Counted from the first letter of the stretch, positions 27,106 through 36,722 are shown. The stretch is 64,000 bases of DNA from Deltaproteobacteria bacterium (GCA_020632715.1 JACKFA010000001.1:1426001-1490000); one strand, 5' to 3'. The notes: generated from the letters alone by a model not told the origin. Translations and numbers: made by a program.

Positions 27106-28278
27106 ATGACCCTCCTCGCCCTCACCGTCGTCACCCTCCTCGCCGCGCCGGCTCCCGCCGACACCGGCGAGGCCGACCTCCACGCCGAGCTCGCCACCCT
27201 CTGGCGCGCCGCCGCCTGCGGCGACGTGCCCCTCGGCGGCAGCGTCGCCCTCGACCCCGAGCAGCAGGCCCTCGTCGACACCCACTGCGAGGCCCTCGAC
27301 GCCCTCACGGCCGAGTGGCGCGCCGGCTGGTACGCCGCCGCCCGCCCGTTCTTCGCCCGGCTCGTCCCGCGCGACGTCCCGCGCCGCGTCGTCTACCCGT
27401 TCGGCGGCGCCGACCTCCTCTCGGCGCTCACGGTCTTCCCGGAGGCCGACGAGATCTCGATCCTCGCGCTCGAGCCCGGCGGCGACCCGCGGAGCCTCGC
27501 CGACCTCCGCGCCGGCACCCTCCGGGCGAGCCTCCGCCTCGTGCGGCAGCACTTCAGGTTCCTCGCCCACATCGGCTTCAGCCGCACCGTCGACCTCGAC
27601 GAGCTCAGCAAGGGCATGCTCGCGGGCGTCCTCATCTACGACCTCGCCGCCCTCGAGGCCCTCGGCTACGAGCCCCTCGCCCTCCGCCTCTTCACCCTCG
27701 ACGACGACGGCGCCCGCCGCTACCGCACCGCCGCCGACCTCGCCGAGGTCGACCGCGACCTCGCGCGCGCCCGCTCGGCCCGGGCCCGCGCCGCCGCCGT
27801 CGGCGACGCCTTCGGCGCGTTCGAGCTCCTCTACCGCCGCCGCCCGAGCCCGACCGACCCGGCGCCGCGCGTCCGCACCTTCCGCCACCTCGCGAGCGAC
27901 CTCTCCGACGGCGGCTTCCGCGTCCGCCCCGAGGTCCTCCGCTACCTCGAGGGGCTCGGCCCGGTCGCGGTGATGACCAAGGCCGCGAGCTATCTCCTCT
28001 GGCACCGCGACTTCTCGACCCTCCGCGACTACCTGACCGCCCACCTCCAGTGGATGGTGTCCGACACGAGCGGCCTCGCCCCCGACACCGTCGACCCCGC
28101 GATCTTCGAGCAGCTCACGTGGGGCGCCTTCGACGGCCCCATCATCTCGTGCCCGAAGGACCGCGCCGAGAAGATGGAGGCGCTCTTCGCGAAGACCCCG
28201 GACCGGCCGCTCCCGATCGCCTTCGGCTACCCCGACAAGCACGACGCCTACGGGCTCCTCGTCACCCGGCGCCGCTGA
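27106..28278 (+). CDS. Conserved exported protein, function unknown
   Basis: 390 residues with a short signal peptide (LLALTVVTLLAAPAPA). The block RRVVYPFGGADLLSALTVFP followed by EISILALEPGGDP resembles a group of uncharacterised delta-proteobacterial proteins with a conserved Y-x-F-x-G-x-D motif; I know no function for them. GFSRTVDLDELSKGMLAGVL and KAASYLLWHRDFSTLRDYL are further conserved-looking blocks. One Cys pair near the N-terminus (AACGD, THCEAL). Start ATG 27106. Second gene of the pair with 25875-27062. Confidence 0.75.
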   Translation: MTLLALTVVTLLAAPAPADTGEADLHAELATLWRAAACGDVPLGGSVALDPEQQALVDTHCEALDALTAEWRAGWYAAARPFFARLVPRDVPRRVVYPFGGADLLSALTVFPEADEISILALEPGGDPRSLADLRAGTLRASLRLVRQHFRFLAHIGFSRTVDLDELSKGMLAGVLIYDLAALEALGYEPLALRLFTLDDDGARRYRTAADLAEVDRDLARARSARARAAAVGDAFGAFELLYRRRPSPTDPAPRVRTFRHLASDLSDGGFRVRPEVLRYLEGLGPVAVMTKAASYLLWHRDFSTLRDYLTAHLQWMVSDTSGLAPDTVDPAIFEQLTWGAFDGPIISCPKDRAEKMEALFAKTPDRPLPIAFGYPDKHDAYGLLVTRRR

Positions 28279-28446
28279 GGCTACGGCGACCCGTTCCGCC
28301 CCAGCCGGATCGTGCGTTGTCGCACACCGCCCCGCGCCCTGGCGCCCGCCGCGGCGATCCGCGCGCGACCCGGTGGAGACCTCGCTCCCGCCGCGCTCAT
28401 CGCCCCCGCGCACCTCGCCGGCCGGCGGGCGAAACCGCGCGGAGCG

Positions 28447-28462
28447 TGGCACGATGCTTGCT
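28447..28462 (+). promoter_or_regulatory. Sigma-54 promoter of the universal stress protein gene
   Basis: TGGCACG-ATGC-TTGCT matches the -24/-12 consensus at every defined position. The predicted transcript start is near 28473, and AGGAGG (28495-28500) precedes ATG 28509 by 8 nt. An enhancer-binding activator is required; none can be assigned by sequence. Confidence 0.88.
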
Positions 28463-28508
28463 GCCTGCGTATGCTGGATTCACCCCGCGACGCCAGGAGG
28501 CCAACTCC

Positions 28509-29336
28509 ATGAAGCCCAGTCACGTCCTCGTGTGTGCCGACCGCTCGCCGGACCCGGCCGCCATCGTCCGCGCAGCCACGGGCTTCGCGACGGCCGTCGG
28601 CGCTCGCGTCACGCTCTTCTTCGGCAAGGACCTCGACGTCGACGCGATGCTCGCGGGGACGCCGCTCCCGGACTGGCCGGAGGTGCTCCGCTACCAGGGC
28701 GACGCCGCCGAGGCCGTCCTCGAGGTGGCGCGCGAGAAGGGCGCCGACCTCGTCGTGATCGGCAACGGCGCCGAGCCCGAGGACGAGGAGCCCGAGCTCT
28801 CCCCGGTCGTCGCGGGCCACCTGCGGCACGCCGACGTGCCGATCATGGTCGTCCCCGGCGCCTACGGCGTCGGCGCCGCGGGGCTCGCGCCGCGCCGCGT
28901 GCTCGCGCCCGTCGACTTCGAGGCCGACAGCGGGCCCGGGCTCGCCGCCGCCTCGGCCCTCGCGGAGGCCGCGGGCGCCGAGCTCATCGTCATGACCGTG
29001 GTCCCGCTCGCCCACGGCACGGGGCTCCTCGCCGTCCAGGAGGAGGCGGCGGCCGTCCCCGAGGTCATGGGCGCCCGCATGGAGCAGGCCGAGCGCGCGC
29101 TCGACGAGCTCCGCGCGATGGTCGGCGCCAAGGTCGCCGGCGTCCACGTGGTGGGCGACGACGAGCCGGCGGTCGCCATCGCCGGGCTCGCGACGCAGCT
29201 CCAGGCCGACCTCATCGTGCTCCCGAGCCACGGCAAGGGGGCGCTCGCCCGGGCGCTCCTCGGGAGCACCACGGAGTCGCTCGTCGCGGTCGCCACCGTG
29301 CCGGTCGTCGTCTTCCCGCCGGGCTCGCTCAGCTGA
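28509..29336 (+). CDS. Tandem universal stress protein (two Usp domains)
   Basis: 275 residues, two UspA folds (about 1-118 and 125-275). The second domain keeps the ATP-binding signature G-x2-G-x9-G-S/T as LPSHGKGALARALLGSTTES. The first has KGADLVVIGNGAEPEDE and lacks the full nucleotide motif, so only one domain probably binds ATP. Such tandem Usp proteins buffer stress or bind nucleotides. Expression is set by the sigma-54 promoter at 28447. The stop is immediately followed by structured element A. Confidence 0.9.
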   Translation: MKPSHVLVCADRSPDPAAIVRAATGFATAVGARVTLFFGKDLDVDAMLAGTPLPDWPEVLRYQGDAAEAVLEVAREKGADLVVIGNGAEPEDEEPELSPVVAGHLRHADVPIMVVPGAYGVGAAGLAPRRVLAPVDFEADSGPGLAAASALAEAAGAELIVMTVVPLAHGTGLLAVQEEAAAVPEVMGARMEQAERALDELRAMVGAKVAGVHVVGDDEPAVAIAGLATQLQADLIVLPSHGKGALARALLGSTTESLVAVATVPVVVFPPGSLS

Positions 29337-29500
29337 AGAGGTTGTGAAGAAATCCCCTCCCGTCGCCGGCATCGCCGATACGCTTCGCCGGCCTTCGTCG
29401 CAGCCCCTTGAAATACCACGAGGTATTCCCGCGGGGCTGCTCCTTGGGCGGCTCGCGGCTCGGCGCGCCGGCTCGGTCCGGGTATGTCTTCACAACCTCT
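29337..29500. repeat. Structured element A (164 nt) ending inside the YkgJ gene start
   Basis: Perfect 14-bp terminal inverted repeats, AGAGGTTGTGAAGA (29337-29350) and TCTTCACAACCTCT (29487-29500). Centrally, AATACC-ACGA-GGTATT (29412-29427) is enclosed by GCAGCCCC (29400-29407) and GGGGCTGC (29433-29440). On the minus strand GGACCGAGC begins 22 nt from one end and CGACGGGAG begins 29 nt from the other, exactly as in element B. The start codon of the YkgJ gene (29484) lies beside the right repeat. Either a mobile MITE-like element or a structured leader RNA. Confidence 0.75.
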
Positions 29501-30380
29501 GAGCGCGCCCCGGTCCCTCGCGCCGAGCGAGCGGCTCGCGCTGACCTGCACGCGCGCCGGCGCCTGCTGCCACGGGAACGCCGTCTGGCTGAACCCGTGG
29601 GAGCTGGCGCGGCTCGCGGTCGCGCTCGAGCTGCCGCCCGCCGCGTTCCGCGACCGCTACACCGAGCTCGGCGGGATCCGCCTCGCCTTCGACGGGCCGG
29701 TGGTCGCCGCCTGGGGCGCCGCCTGCCGGCTCTACGGGGGCGCCGCCCTCGGCTGCCGCGCGCACGCCGCGCGCCCGCTCGCGTGCCGCCTCTATCCCCT
29801 CGCGCGCGCCCGCGCCGGCGACGCCGTCGCCTACGGCTTCGCCGGGCGCGGCGCCACGGCGCTCCCCTGCCACGCGACGTGCCCCGAGGTCGCGGCGCTC
29901 CCCGAGCTGACGGTCGGCGACTACCTCGCCGAGCAGGGGGTGGCGGCCGGGGAGGAGGCGCAGGACGCCTACCTCGCCGTGGTCGAGGCCCTCGCCGACG
30001 GCGCGTTCGTCCTGCTCTTCGACAGCGGCCTCGCCGCGACGGGCGATCGCGCGACGCTCCGCGGCTGGCGCGCGCTCGGCGCGGCGTCGGCGGAGGCGCG
30101 CCTCGACGCCATCCCGGCCGAGTGGCGCGACCGCCTCGCCGTCCCCGGCGTCGACCCCGCGCTCATCGCCACGCCGAGCGCCTTCGTCGCGGCCCACGAG
30201 GCGCTGATCCAGGCCGCCGCCCAGGCGGCGTTCGCGCGCCTCGACTCGGCCGCCGCGCTGTCGGCGGCGTCGACGCTCATGATGGCGCTCGCGCTGCACC
30301 TCGGGCGCGCCGTCGGCGCCGATCCGGCCGCGCTCTCCGCGCGCTGGACGGCGCGGGCCCGCGAGCTCGGCGCGCGCTGA
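29484..30380 (+). CDS. YkgJ-type Cys-cluster (zinc/iron-chelating) protein
   Basis: 298 residues. The hallmark clusters are CTRAGACCHG (residues 23-32, a C-x5-CC form of the family cluster) and LGCRAHAARPLACRLYPLA (about 90-108), with further Cys in LPCHATCPEV. Together these could bind a metal or an Fe-S cluster; the family is annotated as putative zinc/iron-chelating with no defined role. The C-terminal half is helical and specific to this protein. ATG 29484 is the only upstream start and sits at the end of element A, so the first five codons are part of that element. Two more relatives lie at 53002-54392. Confidence 0.82.
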   Translation: MSSQPLSAPRSLAPSERLALTCTRAGACCHGNAVWLNPWELARLAVALELPPAAFRDRYTELGGIRLAFDGPVVAAWGAACRLYGGAALGCRAHAARPLACRLYPLARARAGDAVAYGFAGRGATALPCHATCPEVAALPELTVGDYLAEQGVAAGEEAQDAYLAVVEALADGAFVLLFDSGLAATGDRATLRGWRALGAASAEARLDAIPAEWRDRLAVPGVDPALIATPSAFVAAHEALIQAAAQAAFARLDSAAALSAASTLMMALALHLGRAVGADPAALSARWTARARELGAR

Positions 30381-30397
30381 TCACGGCGAGCCTTCGC

Positions 30398-33038
30398 TCA
30401 CCCCTCGGCGCGACGCTCCCAGAGGCGGCGCGCGGAGCGCTCGAAGCTCGTCTCGGAGGGGGTCGCCGCCGGCGCCGCGGGCCGCTCCGCAGGCGCCGCC
30501 GCGAGCGCGTGGCCGAGCGCCTCGTGGAGCGCGAGCGCCTGCGCCGCCCAGGGGCCGCTCGCCGCGAGCCGCGCGCGGGCGCGCCCGAAGGCGGCGACGG
30601 CGTCCTCCCGCGCCCGAGCGCCCGGAGCGCGACCCCGAGGCGCGCGTGGGTGACCCCCTCGAAGAAGGGATCGCCCGCGACGAGGAAGACGTCGAGCGCG
30701 TCGCCGAGGAGCGCGACGGCGCCGTCGAGATCCCCGCGCTCGATCGCCACGAGGCCGAGCCCGGCGAGCCCGAAGCCGACGAAGCGCGCGTCGCCGAGGG
30801 TGCGGTGGATGCTCGTCGCGGCGCGCCAGTGGGCCTCGGCGCGGTCGAGCCGCCCCTCCTCGTGCTCGAGGACCGCGAGGTTGCTCGTGACGACGGCGTG
30901 GCCGCGGCGATCCCCGATCGCGTCGTGGGCGGCGAGCGCCTCCCGGAACGTCGCCTCCGCGTCGCCGTAGCGCCCGAGCTCGAGCATCACGGTCGCGAGG
31001 CGCGTGAGCGTCCACGCCGTCGCCGCCTCGTCGCCGCTCGCGCGGTACGCGCCGAGCGCCGCCTCGTAGTCCGCGCGCGCCGCCTCGAAGTCGTGCTGCT
31101 CGAGGTGGAGCGTGCCGCGCCCGCGCAGCGCGTCGGCCACGAGGAGCGGCGAGCCCGTCGCCTCGGCCGCCGCGAGCGCCGCCTCGAAGGCCGCCGCCGC
31201 CTCGGCCGGCGGGGCGTCGTGGCGCCGGAGCTGCCCCTCGAGCAGGGTCGCGCGCGCCGCGAGCGCCCGTCCCCGGAACGCGCCGCGAGCGCCCTGGCCG
31301 CCTCGAGGTCCGCCTGCGCCTCGGCCCGCGCGCCCGCCGCCCGCCGCGCCGCGCTCCGCCGGAGCAGCGCCTCGGCCGAGAGGGCCGGCGCGTCGGCCGC
31401 GGCGGCCGCCTCCACGGCGGCGTCGAGCACCTCGCGCTGCCGCTCGTAGGGGCCCTGCGCGGCGAGCACCGGCTCCACCGCCAGCGCGAGGCGCGCCGCC
31501 TCCTCGGGAGCCTCGCCGCGGGCCCGCCTGAACGCGGCGAGGATGTTCGCCTGCTCGCGCTGGAGCCAGGCGAGCGCCTCGACCCCCGCGCGCCCGCGGA
31601 GCGCGGCCGCCGCGCGACCGGCGGCGCCGAGATAGTAGCCGCGGTGGCGCGCGACGAGCGCGTCCCGGTCGTCGTCGTCGAGGCGCTCGGCCGCGAAGTC
31701 CGCGACGCTCTCGAGCAGGGCGTAACGCGCGAGCCCGTCCTCGAGCTGCCGCCGCTTCACGAGCGAGGCGGCGCCGAGGCGCGCGAGGACGGCGCCCACG
31801 TCGGCCTCGAAGGCGCCGAGCACGACCACCGCCTCGGCCGCCTCGAGATCGGCGCCGCCGCGGAAGACCGAGAGCTGGGAGAAGGCGCGCCGCTCGTCGT
31901 CGTCGAGGAGATCCCAGCTCCACGCGAGCGTGCCGTGGACGGCCGCCGGCCGCCCCCGCGTCGCGTCCCCCCCCGCGACGGTCACGCTGTCGTCGAGGCG
32001 CGCGACCATCTCGCCGAGCGACATGGCGCCCGCGCGGGCGGCGGCGACCTCGATGGCGAGCGGCACGCGCGCCACGTGCTGGACGAGGCGCCCGACGTCG
32101 TCGCTGCCGGCCTCGAACTCGGCGGCCCGGCGCCGGAGCGCCTCGCGCGCCCGGGCCTGGAAGAGGGAGACGCCCGCGCCGTGCGAGAGGCCGCCGAGCG
32201 GGCGCTCGCGGGCGTCGAGGAGGCCGTCGAGGTCGAGATCGCGGCGCGTCGTCACGAGGAAGCGCGCGTCCGGCGCCGCGACGAGCCAGCGCCGCGCGAG
32301 CGCCGGGAAGCTCGCGACGCCCCGGTCGACGTCGTCGAAGACGACCAGGCCGGGGCCGAGGTCGGACAGGGCCCGGCCGAGGACGCGCGCGCCGGCGCCC
32401 GGCTTCGTGTCGACGGCGAGCACGACGTCGAGGCTGCGGGCGACGGCCTCGACGAGCGCGGCCTCGGTGGCGGCGTCGCTGAGGTCGCAGAGGACGACGC
32501 GCCCGGGCCAGCGGAAGCCGAGCTCCATGGCGAGGCGCGTCTTGCCGACGCCGCCCGGGCCGGTCAGCGCGACGAGCCGCACGCCGCTCGCGAAGGCCGC
32601 GGCGAGCTCGCGGAGCTCCTCGTCGCGCCCGACGAAGGCGCCCTCGTCGCCGAGCGCTGGCGCGGCGGCGGCGACGGCGGCGGCGCCCTCGACGGCGAGC
32701 GCCGCGGCCGGGGCCTCGCCGACCGGCTCGAACACGTAGCCGCGGCCGTGGGCCGTCAGGAGGTGACGCGGCTCGCGCGCGTCGCGCTCGATCTTGGTGC
32801 GGAGGCGCCACACCGCCTGGTCGATGGCGCGGGTCTCGACGCTCGGGTTGTAGTCCCAGACCTCCTCGAGGAGGGTCTGCCGCGAGACGACCTCCCCCGG
32901 CCGCCCGGCGAGGTAGGCGAGCAGCCGCGCCTCGAGCGTGGTCAGCGTCGCGGCCGCGCCGTGGCGGACCACCCGGCGCGTCGGGAGGTCGACGCGCCCG
33001 TCCACCAGGCTGACGATGCGGTCCGCGTCACTGCTCAT
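30398..33038 (-). pseudogene. Winged-helix/STAND-ATPase/TPR regulator, two frameshifts
   Basis: About 880 residues when joined. OmpR-type winged helix (TLTTLEARLLAYLAGRPGEV; RAIDQAVWRLRTKIERD), P-loop LTGPGGVGKTRLAMELG, Walker B LVVFDDVDRG, sensor LVTTRRDLD, a conserved LAWSWDLLDDDERRAF block, and a long TPR array (VTSNLAVLEHEEGRLDRAEA). Breaks near 31270 and 30620 are needed to reach the true tail TSFERSARRLWERRAEG, which matches the tail of the paralogue at 2090-4694. Likely a ligand-gated transcription activator of the AfsR type. ATG 33038. Both copies being broken at GC runs points to sequence error. No target gene is obvious. Confidence 0.78.
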
Positions 33039-33122
33039 GAGGCCACAGCATAGCGCGCTTCGCCCGCCGCCTCCACGGGCCGCGAGGCGTCGGTTACGCG
33101 CGGGCTCACGGCCGGGCGGCGG

Positions 33123-33797
33123 CTACATCATCGCGCGCGCCGCGTCGGACGCCCGCGCCTCGAGCCGATAGGACGCCCCGGGGGCCTGAGAGGCGCCCTC
33201 GCCGAGCCCCTGCAGGAGCTCGTGCACGCGCCCGGCGGGGAGCGTCTTCACGTACTCGAGGATCTTCGGCCCGACGACCTCCTCGTGGCGCTTCCGGAGG
33301 TCGTGGTCGCCGACGCGCGCTGCCCCCTCGACGCCCGCGACGGGCGCGCCGGCGGCGTCGACCACGCGGTCGTTCCAGCCGGGGACGAAGCGGAGCGCCT
33401 CCGTCACGACGACGCCGAGGCCGAGGCCGACGGCGTGGCCGAGGCGCTTCAGGAGGGGGTGCTCGCTTTCCCCCTTGCCGGCGATCTGTCCGTCCCCGCC
33501 GCTCTTCTCGGCGCCGACCTCCTTCGCGGCCGCCGTGGCGGCGGTCGCGAGCCTCGCCCGCGCCTCATCGAGCCCCTGGCCCTCGGCCTCGGGGGCCGCC
33601 GCGGCGCGCTGGACGGGGGCGCCGGGCTCGAGCGCCGCGCTCTGGGCGGCGTAGCCGGCGCTCCGCGGGTCGAGGGCGGCGGTCTGCTCGGCGAGGCCCT
33701 TGCCACGCAGCTGGACGGCCTGCGACGCGGTCGCGGGGCTCGCGGCCTCGAGCGCGTCGGCCGGGCGGAGGCCGCGGGGGGCGAGTCGACGTTCCAT
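33123..33797 (-). CDS. eCIS/polymorphic-toxin-leader-like protein
   Basis: 224 residues, no signal peptide. Near the N-terminus two imperfect repeats, GKGLAEQTAALDPRS and SAGYAAQSAALEPGAPVQRA, match the AEQ-AAL-P...VQR leader pattern seen on proteins associated with extracellular contractile injection systems and DUF4157-type toxins. The rest is helical, with a Gly-rich hydrophobic stretch (LGHAVGLGLGVVVTEAL) and no catalytic motif. It may be a cargo or adaptor whose delivery system is elsewhere; the PAAR genes at 56 kb are the only other spike-like proteins here. ATG 33797 with GGAG upstream. Assignment by motif only. Confidence 0.6.
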   Translation of the reverse strand: MERRLAPRGLRPADALEAASPATASQAVQLRGKGLAEQTAALDPRSAGYAAQSAALEPGAPVQRAAAAPEAEGQGLDEARARLATAATAAAKEVGAEKSGGDGQIAGKGESEHPLLKRLGHAVGLGLGVVVTEALRFVPGWNDRVVDAAGAPVAGVEGAARVGDHDLRKRHEEVVGPKILEYVKTLPAGRVHELLQGLGEGASQAPGASYRLEARASDAARAMM

Positions 33798-34176
33798 GGC
33801 TGGACTCCGGGGGGGCACGAGCCGCGGCGCGGCCGATCGTGCGGCGATGAGGGGGATCCGACCGGACAGGGACACGCGATCGTCCCGCGCAGGGGGCGCC
33901 GGCGTCAACGCCGAATCGCGGCAATCTGCCGCACGGTGCGGCGGAGTGACACGCCGAGGAGAGGCCTCGCGGCGGCCCACCAGGCGGAGGAGCCGCCGCC
34001 GAGGGGCCTCCGGACGGCGTCCGCGGGCTGGCATGGGTCTTGAAACCACTGGGACCCGCAGCGCGACAGCGCGCGAGCATCATGCGCCCCCGGGAGGCTC
34101 GACACCGGGCGGCGCACGCGACGCGCGACCCGCGCGACAACGTCACGAACCAGTCGAGCAAGCTCAGGAGAGCCAC
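33798..34176. other. 379-bp intergenic region before CsbD
   Basis: Between divergent genes. It holds the sigma-54-like site at 34029-34044 and CAGGAG (34165-34170) before the CsbD start. GCGGCAATCTGCCGC (33923-33937 region) is a short inverted repeat. No gene seen. Confidence 0.4.
34029..34044 (+). promoter_or_regulatory. Possible sigma-54 promoter of csbD
   Basis: TGGCATG-GGTC-TTGAA: correct spacing and nearly perfect -24, but the -12 has GA instead of the usual GC. It would give a leader of about 120 nt. Confidence 0.35.
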
Positions 34177-34386
34177 ATGAACGCCGACACTTTCAAGGGC
34201 AACTGGAAGCAGCTGAAGGGCAAGGTGAAGGAGCAGTGGGGGAAGCTCACGGATGACGACCTCACGCAGATCGACGGCAAGCGCGAGCAGCTCGTCGGCA
34301 AGCTCCAGGCCCGCTACGGCGACGCCAAGGAGGACGTGGAGTCGAAGGTCGACGAGTGGATGAAGAAGCAGAACATCCAGGCCTGA
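34177..34386 (+). CDS. CsbD-family stress protein
   Basis: 69 residues, the usual family length. MNADTFKGNWKQLKGKVKEQ and the helical KREQLVGKLQARYGDAKED pattern are diagnostic of CsbD (sigmaB-type general-stress proteins in Bacillus; function still unclear, probably protective and soluble). ATG 34177 with CAGGAG 6 nt upstream. Monocistronic. Confidence 0.95.
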   Translation: MNADTFKGNWKQLKGKVKEQWGKLTDDDLTQIDGKREQLVGKLQARYGDAKEDVESKVDEWMKKQNIQA

Positions 34387-34605
34387 TCCACCTCCTCAGC
34401 AGCTGACCGCGGCGTCGACCCCGTCGGTGCCGCGCTCGCCGAGGTGGCCTCCGCCACGGGCGAGGTCGCCCCGGCACTCTCGAAGCGCGAGCACGCGTCG
34501 CTCCCCCGAGCGGCCGCGAGCCCGCGCTTCGTCGCGTCCGGTGCCCGCGACGGCGGCGGCGGCGCCCTCGTTGCGACCTCGCCGCGATGGGACTACGCTC
34601 CCGCC

Positions 34606-35574
34606 ATGCTGCTCGAGGTCTCGGAGCTCCGGAAGCGCTACGGCAAGCTCACCGCCGTCGACGGCGTCGGCTTCGGCGTGGCGGCCGGCACGTGCACCGG
34701 GCTCCTCGGCCCGAACGGCGCCGGCAAGACCACGACCGTCTCGATGATCGCCGGGCTCCTCGCCCCCGACGCGGGGCGCGTGCTCATCGACGGGCAGCTC
34801 CTCGGCGGCGAGACGAGCCCGCTCAAGCGCCGCGTCGGCCTCGTGCCGCAGGACCTCGCGCTCTACGAGGAGCTCACGGCGCGCGAGAACCTCACGTTCT
34901 TCGGCTCGCTCTACCGCCTCGAGCGCGACGCCCTCGCGCGCGCCATGGACGAGGCGCTCGCCTTCGTCGGGCTCCTCGACCGGGCCGGCGATCGCGTGAA
35001 GACCTACTCGGGCGGCATGAAGCGGCGCCTGAACCTCGCGGCGGCGCTCCTCCACGACCCCGATCTCCTCATCCTCGACGAGCCGACCGTGGGCGTCGAC
35101 CCGCAGAGCCGGTCGGCGATCTTCGACAACCTCGAGGCCCTCCGCGCGCGCGGCAAGGGGATCCTCTACACCACGCACTACATGGAGGAGGCCGAGCGCC
35201 TCTGCCAGCGCATCGTCATCGTCGACCACGGCAAGGTCATCGCCGACGACGATCTCCGCGGCCTCGAGCGCCGCCTCCCCGAGTCGCGCCGGCTCACCGT
35301 CGACCTCGACGTCGTCCTCGCCCGCGATCCCGCGCCCGACGCGGCCGCGCCGGCCTGGCTCGCGGAGCTCGCGCGCGAGCCGGGCGTCGAGGCCGCCGCG
35401 GTCGCCGCGGGGCGCCTCACGGTGGACCTCGCCGAGCTGTCCCGCGCGCCCGCGGTGCTCGCGTTCCTGAGCGCCCACGGCCAGCCGTTCACCCACTTCG
35501 CGACCGAGCGCGCCGACCTCGAGTCCATCTTCCTCGCGCTCACCGGCCGCACGCTCCGGGACCAGGCCGCATGA
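34606..35574 (+). CDS. ABC transporter ATP-binding protein (ABC-2 exporter type)
   Basis: 322 residues. Walker A GPNGAGKTT, Q-loop LVPQDLALYEELTARENL, signature YSGGMKRRL, Walker B LLILDEPTVGVD and switch His in TTHYMEEAERL. The C-terminal 90 residues form the extra domain common in DrrA/NodI-like ATPases. It works with the permease encoded next (ATGA overlap) as an exporter of drugs, lipids or polysaccharide-like compounds. ATG 34606 is used; GTG or ATG codons upstream are in non-coding-looking sequence. Confidence 0.92.
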   Translation: MLLEVSELRKRYGKLTAVDGVGFGVAAGTCTGLLGPNGAGKTTTVSMIAGLLAPDAGRVLIDGQLLGGETSPLKRRVGLVPQDLALYEELTARENLTFFGSLYRLERDALARAMDEALAFVGLLDRAGDRVKTYSGGMKRRLNLAAALLHDPDLLILDEPTVGVDPQSRSAIFDNLEALRARGKGILYTTHYMEEAERLCQRIVIVDHGKVIADDDLRGLERRLPESRRLTVDLDVVLARDPAPDAAAPAWLAELAREPGVEAAAVAAGRLTVDLAELSRAPAVLAFLSAHGQPFTHFATERADLESIFLALTGRTLRDQAA

Positions 35575-36722
35575 CCCGCTTGACCCGCGCCCTCGTCCGG
35601 AAGGACCTCCGCCTCTTCCTGACCGACCGGCGCGCCGTGATCGTCTCCTTCGCGCTCCCGGCCCTCCTCGCGCTCTTCTTCGGCGCGACGCTCGGCGGCG
35701 GCGGCCAGAAGCCGCCGAAGGTCGCGACGGCGGTGGTCGACCTCGACGGGAGCGCGGCGTCGAAGCGCCTCGTCGCGGCGCTCGCGGCCGACCCGGTGCT
35801 CGGGGCCACGGTCGTCGCCACGGCGGACGAGGCGCGGGACCTCGTGCGCCACGAGCGCGCCGAGGTGGCCTTCGTGATCCCGGCCGGCTTCGCCGGAGAC
35901 GCCGCCGCCGCCGCCGCCTCCGCGGAGGACCACTCCGCGCGGCCCGCCGTCACCGTGCTCTCCGACCCGACGCGCGGCCTCTCGACGAGCGTCGCGCGCG
36001 GCGAGCTCGAGCGCGCCGTGATGCCGGCGCTCGCGCCCGACCTCGGCGCGGAGGCCACGCGCTGCGCGACGCGCGGGCTCCCCTACGAGACCACGATGAG
36101 CTCGGTCGGGAGCGGCGACTCGGGCTTCGACTACGGCGCGCACGCGCTCGCCGGCATGGGGATCCAGTTCATCCTCATCGGCGCCATCGACTCGGCGGTC
36201 GGCCTCATCACAGACCGGCAGCGCGGCCTCCTGAAGCGGATCCACGCGGCCCCCGTCGCGCGGCGCACGCTCATCCTGAGCCGCCTCCTCTCGGGGGCGC
36301 TCATCGCGCTCGCGGTGCTCGCGTTCCTCTATCTCTTCGGGCACTTCACGATGGGCGTGACGATCGCCGGGAGCGCGCTCGGCTTCGGCCTGGTCGCGGT
36401 GTCCTTCTCGCTCGTGGCGTCGTCGGTCGGGCTCCTCGTCGCGACCTTCGGGAAGACCCCGCAGGCGACGCGCGGCTTCGGCATCTTCATCGTGCTCATC
36501 GCGACGATGCTGTCCGGGGCGTGGTTTCCGACCGCGTTCTTCCCGGGGTGGCTGCAGGACGCGACGAAGCTCGTCCCGACCCGCTGGGCGGTCGACGGCC
36601 TCGACGCGATGTCGTGGCGCGGCCTCGGCCTCGCCGACGCGCTGCTGCCGGTGGGGGTCCTGCTCCTGACGGCGCTCATCTGCACGACCTGGGCGACCTG
36701 GCGCTTCCGCTGGGACGATTGA
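35571..36722 (+). CDS. ABC-2 type transporter permease
   Basis: 383 residues. TM1 (VSFALPALLALFFGATLGG), a soluble periplasmic domain of about 170 residues, then five C-terminal membrane segments including GIQFILIGAIDSAVGLITD, LIALAVLAFLYLFGHF, SLVASSVGLLVATFG and LPVGVLLLTALICTTWAT. The ABC-2 signature region is RGLLKRIHAAPVARRTLI followed by LSGAWFPTAFFPGW. The layout is that of YhhJ/DrrB-like exporters. Start codon overlaps the stop of the ATPase gene, so translation is coupled. Element C follows 28 bp after the stop. Confidence 0.92.
   Translation: MTRLTRALVRKDLRLFLTDRRAVIVSFALPALLALFFGATLGGGGQKPPKVATAVVDLDGSAASKRLVAALAADPVLGATVVATADEARDLVRHERAEVAFVIPAGFAGDAAAAAASAEDHSARPAVTVLSDPTRGLSTSVARGELERAVMPALAPDLGAEATRCATRGLPYETTMSSVGSGDSGFDYGAHALAGMGIQFILIGAIDSAVGLITDRQRGLLKRIHAAPVARRTLILSRLLSGALIALAVLAFLYLFGHFTMGVTIAGSALGFGLVAVSFSLVASSVGLLVATFGKTPQATRGFGIFIVLIATMLSGAWFPTAFFPGWLQDATKLVPTRWAVDGLDAMSWRGLGLADALLPVGVLLLTALICTTWATWRFRWDD

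Noticed and set aside
29337..29500. Element A as a simple Rho-independent terminator of uspA
   Set aside because: There is no U-run, the repeats are 136 bp apart, and the same plan recurs at element B in front of another YkgJ-type gene.
34396..35496. A minus-strand gene opposite the ABC ATPase
   Set aside because: It is the shadow of the ATPase codons and has no motif or ribosome site.
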